Made by a program: the position numbers and the translations under genes
Assembly: GCA_013400975.1 (NCBI GenBank)
Contig: WBMZ01002654.1
Location: forward strand, 348,165 to 412,164
Origin: Atrichornis clamosus
Taxonomy: Eukaryota > Chordata > Aves > Passeriformes > Menuridae
DNA length: 64,000 nt
Direction of reading: 5' to 3'
The notes under the pieces: generated by a model
What the model was told of the DNA's origin: nothing
The model's database searches: none
The model's input: the letters and a program-made list of their open reading frames with translations, nothing else
Part shown: positions 60,736 to 64,000 of the stretch, in pieces
Layout: each line of letters opens with the position of its first letter
How positions within the stretch are numbered: the first letter of the stretch is position 1

Positions 60736-63700
60736 AAAAAACTAAAACGTCAGAACAGAAGATGAGGCAGGGTTTTAGCACACTGAAGAGCTCAGAGAAA
60801 ATCAGTGTAGAAAGGGTAGGTAAGGAAGTGGTGGGTTGGACCCCAGCAACCCCATGGTTCCCTCCTTGCCAGTCCCACAGTTGATCTGACAGGTAGATCA
60901 GAAACTACCTGATTTGCAGCCAGTAGTACAGCTCACAGTTTGTGGGCAACACACTACAAAGCATTTCTCAAAACATCATTACTTGATCTGTTCAGTTGCT
61001 TTAGCTCTGAGTATCTCATTGCCCAGGTCAGAGCTTTGGTGGAGGACCAGCCTAAAGGTGACAGGATGACCAATTGCCCTTACAGCCAAGTGGGAGATGG
61101 TTTCTAGCAGTCTGAATAGAACATAGTGATACTTTTTTCTCAGTGTAACATGATAATATAATATTAAAAAGCTGAACAGCAAAGCTTTAGGTGATGCTTA
61201 TAATGTTTTTGGGTTTTTTGTTTTGTTTTTTGTTTTCTTAATTAACTTTTCCTGCTGTACTGCGTAGCAAGAAACGTATGTTCTGTGACCTCCAACTGTT
61301 CCCCATCTACCTTCCTTCCCACCACAAAAACGAAGGGGGAAAAATGTACAGCTATTTCACTTATGCATACCACATGTTTTGGATATCAGCCTAATCTTAG
61401 TCATGCAAGTTTCCAAAGCGTAGTACTGAAGTTTCTGTTGAATTTTGGAACTTCTAGTGAATGACTTCTTTCTTCCTTCCGAAATTATCTGGTGCATACA
61501 TCTTGTCCCACTTTATTAATAAAAGAGCAGAATGTTCTAAGTATAATTTGAACACCAAAACATTTTGTATTTCTGAGGTAAATAAAAGTTCCTCATGATA
61601 TTGAAAAAAGGTGGAGATATATCAGAGACTAGTGGATCTATTTCAACTAGAGTTTCTTTACTAGCAGCTTTGCTAGATAGCTTTATTCTATGGTGGCAGA
61701 AGACTGGGTCTTCTCTACTGTTAACTGGTGCAAAAGAAGAAAAGAGTTAACGCTTTGGGACTTGACAGGACCTCACACATTATTTATAACCTGTCTGCAT
61801 ATAACTGTGTATGCACAGTAGGCTAAAATTCTCACATAGAGAGTAGATTTGCATTCTCCTGCTCAGACATGACTAGAACACATTTTTCAGGATCACTCTT
61901 GGTTTTAATCATGTTGTAATTATTAGTTTTAGTCAGTGGAAACTAAAAAATTATTTATCACAATCTGAAATTTTTGTTACTGAGGAAAAAAAAAGAAAAA
62001 TTACATTATAAAAATATACAAGAAATAGTAAATAATACGTTATTAAAAATTCATTAAGTTGTACATTAAGTATCAAGTCTTGAAAATCGGAAAGATTCTC
62101 TTCCCTGTTTAGAGATAATAATTTTCACATGATGGGAAATCTGTCTTACAGACATTCAACCAAGCACTTATTTGTAGAGAAAGACTAGTTTTTCTCCTGG
62201 TTAGTGAAATCCTTGAAAGTCTCTGCATTGTATTTCTGGTCTCATTTTGCACTGACACAGTCATTGAAGCACATTCTTCCAAGATAATGATAAACATAAT
62301 GAATCTCTTTAGAAGAAAAATCTATCTCTTGATACCTCACGTATCCTCTCTAATTCTTTCATGTTTGTTGCTTGTGTTTGCTTTCTAAGATGCATAAAAA
62401 TAAATTGATATATTTGTTCATTATTTTAGTACCATCTAGCAGTTTTTCTCAGCTATCTCAGCTCTACATGCATGTCATACATTACCTGTCTCTGTACATA
62501 ACTGTATCATTCACCACAACTTTTAAGTTCTTTTATCACATCTTGGAGTAATGGTCTGAATTATTTTTCTTCATATTTCTCTAGTTCTACTTTGACTGCT
62601 AAGTCAAACACTGTGGTGTTTGCTTGCATTGCTTTTGTAATTTTTTGTCTACAGTTTTGAATGCACCTCTTTTTCATGTTATGAAATGTTCTTTTCATTA
62701 GAAAATACCTATGATGATTATGTTATCATTAATGATAATCTCCAGTTGGAAAAGACTTTTGTATAAAAGTTGGTAGGTGTATTTTAAAAAACTCTTGTTA
62801 TTCAAATTGCAGTCTGCAAAAGACAATTTCTAAACAGTTATACTTTAAGCTTATTAAAAAACATTAATGTAAAATGTGCAAAACTGCCAAATTTACATGC
62901 CTTCAAAATAGAAGAAAGTACTTTGATGCCTACTTAATAGACAGTACATTATAAGGGTCCCCAAAAGCTAAATATTTGTTCATCTTTCATTGGAATGCAT
63001 CAGTATGGCCCAAAAGCATTTCAATTAAAGGAGTATATTTATGTGAGTAAGCATAAGTAAGATACTGTACTGCTAGAAATATCTGATGCAGGGCATTTAA
63101 GCTGTCTGTAATATAATGAATACATCCTGTCATTATGAAGAGTTCAATGGAGATCTTTATGCGTTATAATTATAGCTTTACTTTCCCGTTGGACAGCTCA
63201 TATAGAAATGATTTCTGGATGTAAGAGGCTGCTATATCAAAGTGAAATGCAGGCATATTTCGGAAAGAGCAAGATTGATAGGAGGTGATGGTTAAGTTGC
63301 AGCCATAATATGCTTTAAAATTTTTGGTCACATTCTACATAAGTGTGTCTCTGTGACACTTGTTTGCAGTAGCCTATTAATAGTTGGAAAACATGATGAT
63401 GTTCCCTGCTCATGTTAGGAATCGTTTATCTGGGAAATAGATGATAATAGCCAATCACAACAATAGATTTTTCTTTGCAGTATTATATCAAAACCAGTAC
63501 TAAGTAACTGGTTTAATCACCTTTATTCTTGTTCTTCATTGATAGCAATTGTGAAACATCAGGCCAGTTACAGTGTAAAGCAAAAAGATGTTACTCTACT
63601 ATGTATGTTTTATAGTCTTATTCTTAACATTTATTTCCTACTTATTTTTAGACATCTCTTAAGTGAACAGTAGTCACTAAGGAACTCATCCAATATCTGG

Positions 63701-64000
63701 GGATGTCAAGGAACAGGATTCAGTGGGGTTTAGAAAAATAAGTTTCCAGCAGAAGACATTCATTTCTTAATGTCAGTAATAATTACTAGGGTAATTTTAT
63801 AAGATCTACACATTTGAAAACATTTAGGATGAAGCCTCTTACATAGCAAAGGCTACCTCCTTTATGCTGAACCTGCTGATTTCTTGAGGTTAGACGTTTC
63901 CCTTTATGTAACACATATTCTCCATTTCTTTGTAGGACAAATGAAATTTTTGTACTTGGCAATATATAAACAGCTTTTCTGTCTGTGTTTTGGTTTGAGC
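60736..64000. other. AT-rich unique sequence to the window end
   Basis: No gene, RNA or dispersed repeat recognised. A perfect 16-bp palindrome TTATCATTAATGATAA lies at 62723-62738. Confidence 0.5.
62723..62738. repeat. 16-bp perfect palindrome
   Basis: TTATCATTAATGATAA equals its own reverse complement. The ATTAAT centre resembles a paired homeodomain site, but a palindrome of this length in AT-rich DNA can occur by chance. Confidence 0.8.

Noticed and set aside
1..64000. A novel microbial-type system (defence island, biosynthetic cluster, phage)
   Set aside because: The sequence is clearly avian (CR1 LINEs, avian LTR), with no clustered co-directional ORFs or ribosome-binding sites.

Overview
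This window is nuclear DNA from a bird. The evidence is the density of CR1 LINE fragments: at least eleven copies on both strands, most ending in the CR1 octamer tail (ATTCTATG or ATTCTGTG, read in the sense direction). A solo endogenous retroviral LTR of a type I associate with songbird and other neoavian genomes adds to this. The rest is AT-rich, CpG-poor sequence dense in stop codons. No bacterial, phage or plasmid gene organisation is present. The longest open frame (10168-10749, minus) is a decayed CR1 reverse transcriptase. I could not identify a host protein-coding gene with confidence. The window is most simply a gene desert or the inside of a very large intron.

Layout. 1-8991: unique AT-rich sequence, with one block (about 7795-7995) that looks like a conserved non-coding element. 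8992-10530: a long minus-strand CR1 carrying a perfect 74-bp tandem duplication. 11363-13825: a layered repeat cluster and the best-resolved structure here. An old CR1 3' end (13532-13825) is abutted by a second CR1 (11363-13531) whose 5' part appears inverted (twin priming). That second CR1 was later split by a 984-bp solo LTR (11799-12782) flanked by the 5-bp target duplication GTCAT. 13826-22844: no recognised repeat. 22845-25890: a plus-strand CR1 with a recognisable catalytic D-D pair, then a minus-strand CR1. 27447-27541: a 19-unit pentanucleotide array with a central block of variant units. 30463-30766, 35201-35795 and 54662-54893: three copies of one CR1 subfamily. 40251-40636, 52163-52500 and 60325-60735: further CR1 copies; the one at 52163 lacks the normal 3' end. 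57061-57135: an (AT)n/(AC)n low-complexity block.

Candidate host signals are weak. Short exon-like segments lie at 33616-33689 (+), 50911-50964 (+), 60053-60213 (+) and about 58742-58957 (-). Each rests on local splice-site-like sequence plus an open frame. They are recorded as hypotheses to test with RNA-seq and cross-species alignment.

The repeats give a partial insertion history: CR1c, then CR1a/b into or next to its tail, then the provirus into CR1a, then recombination between its LTRs leaving one LTR. I found no sign of a novel defence, mobile or metabolic system.
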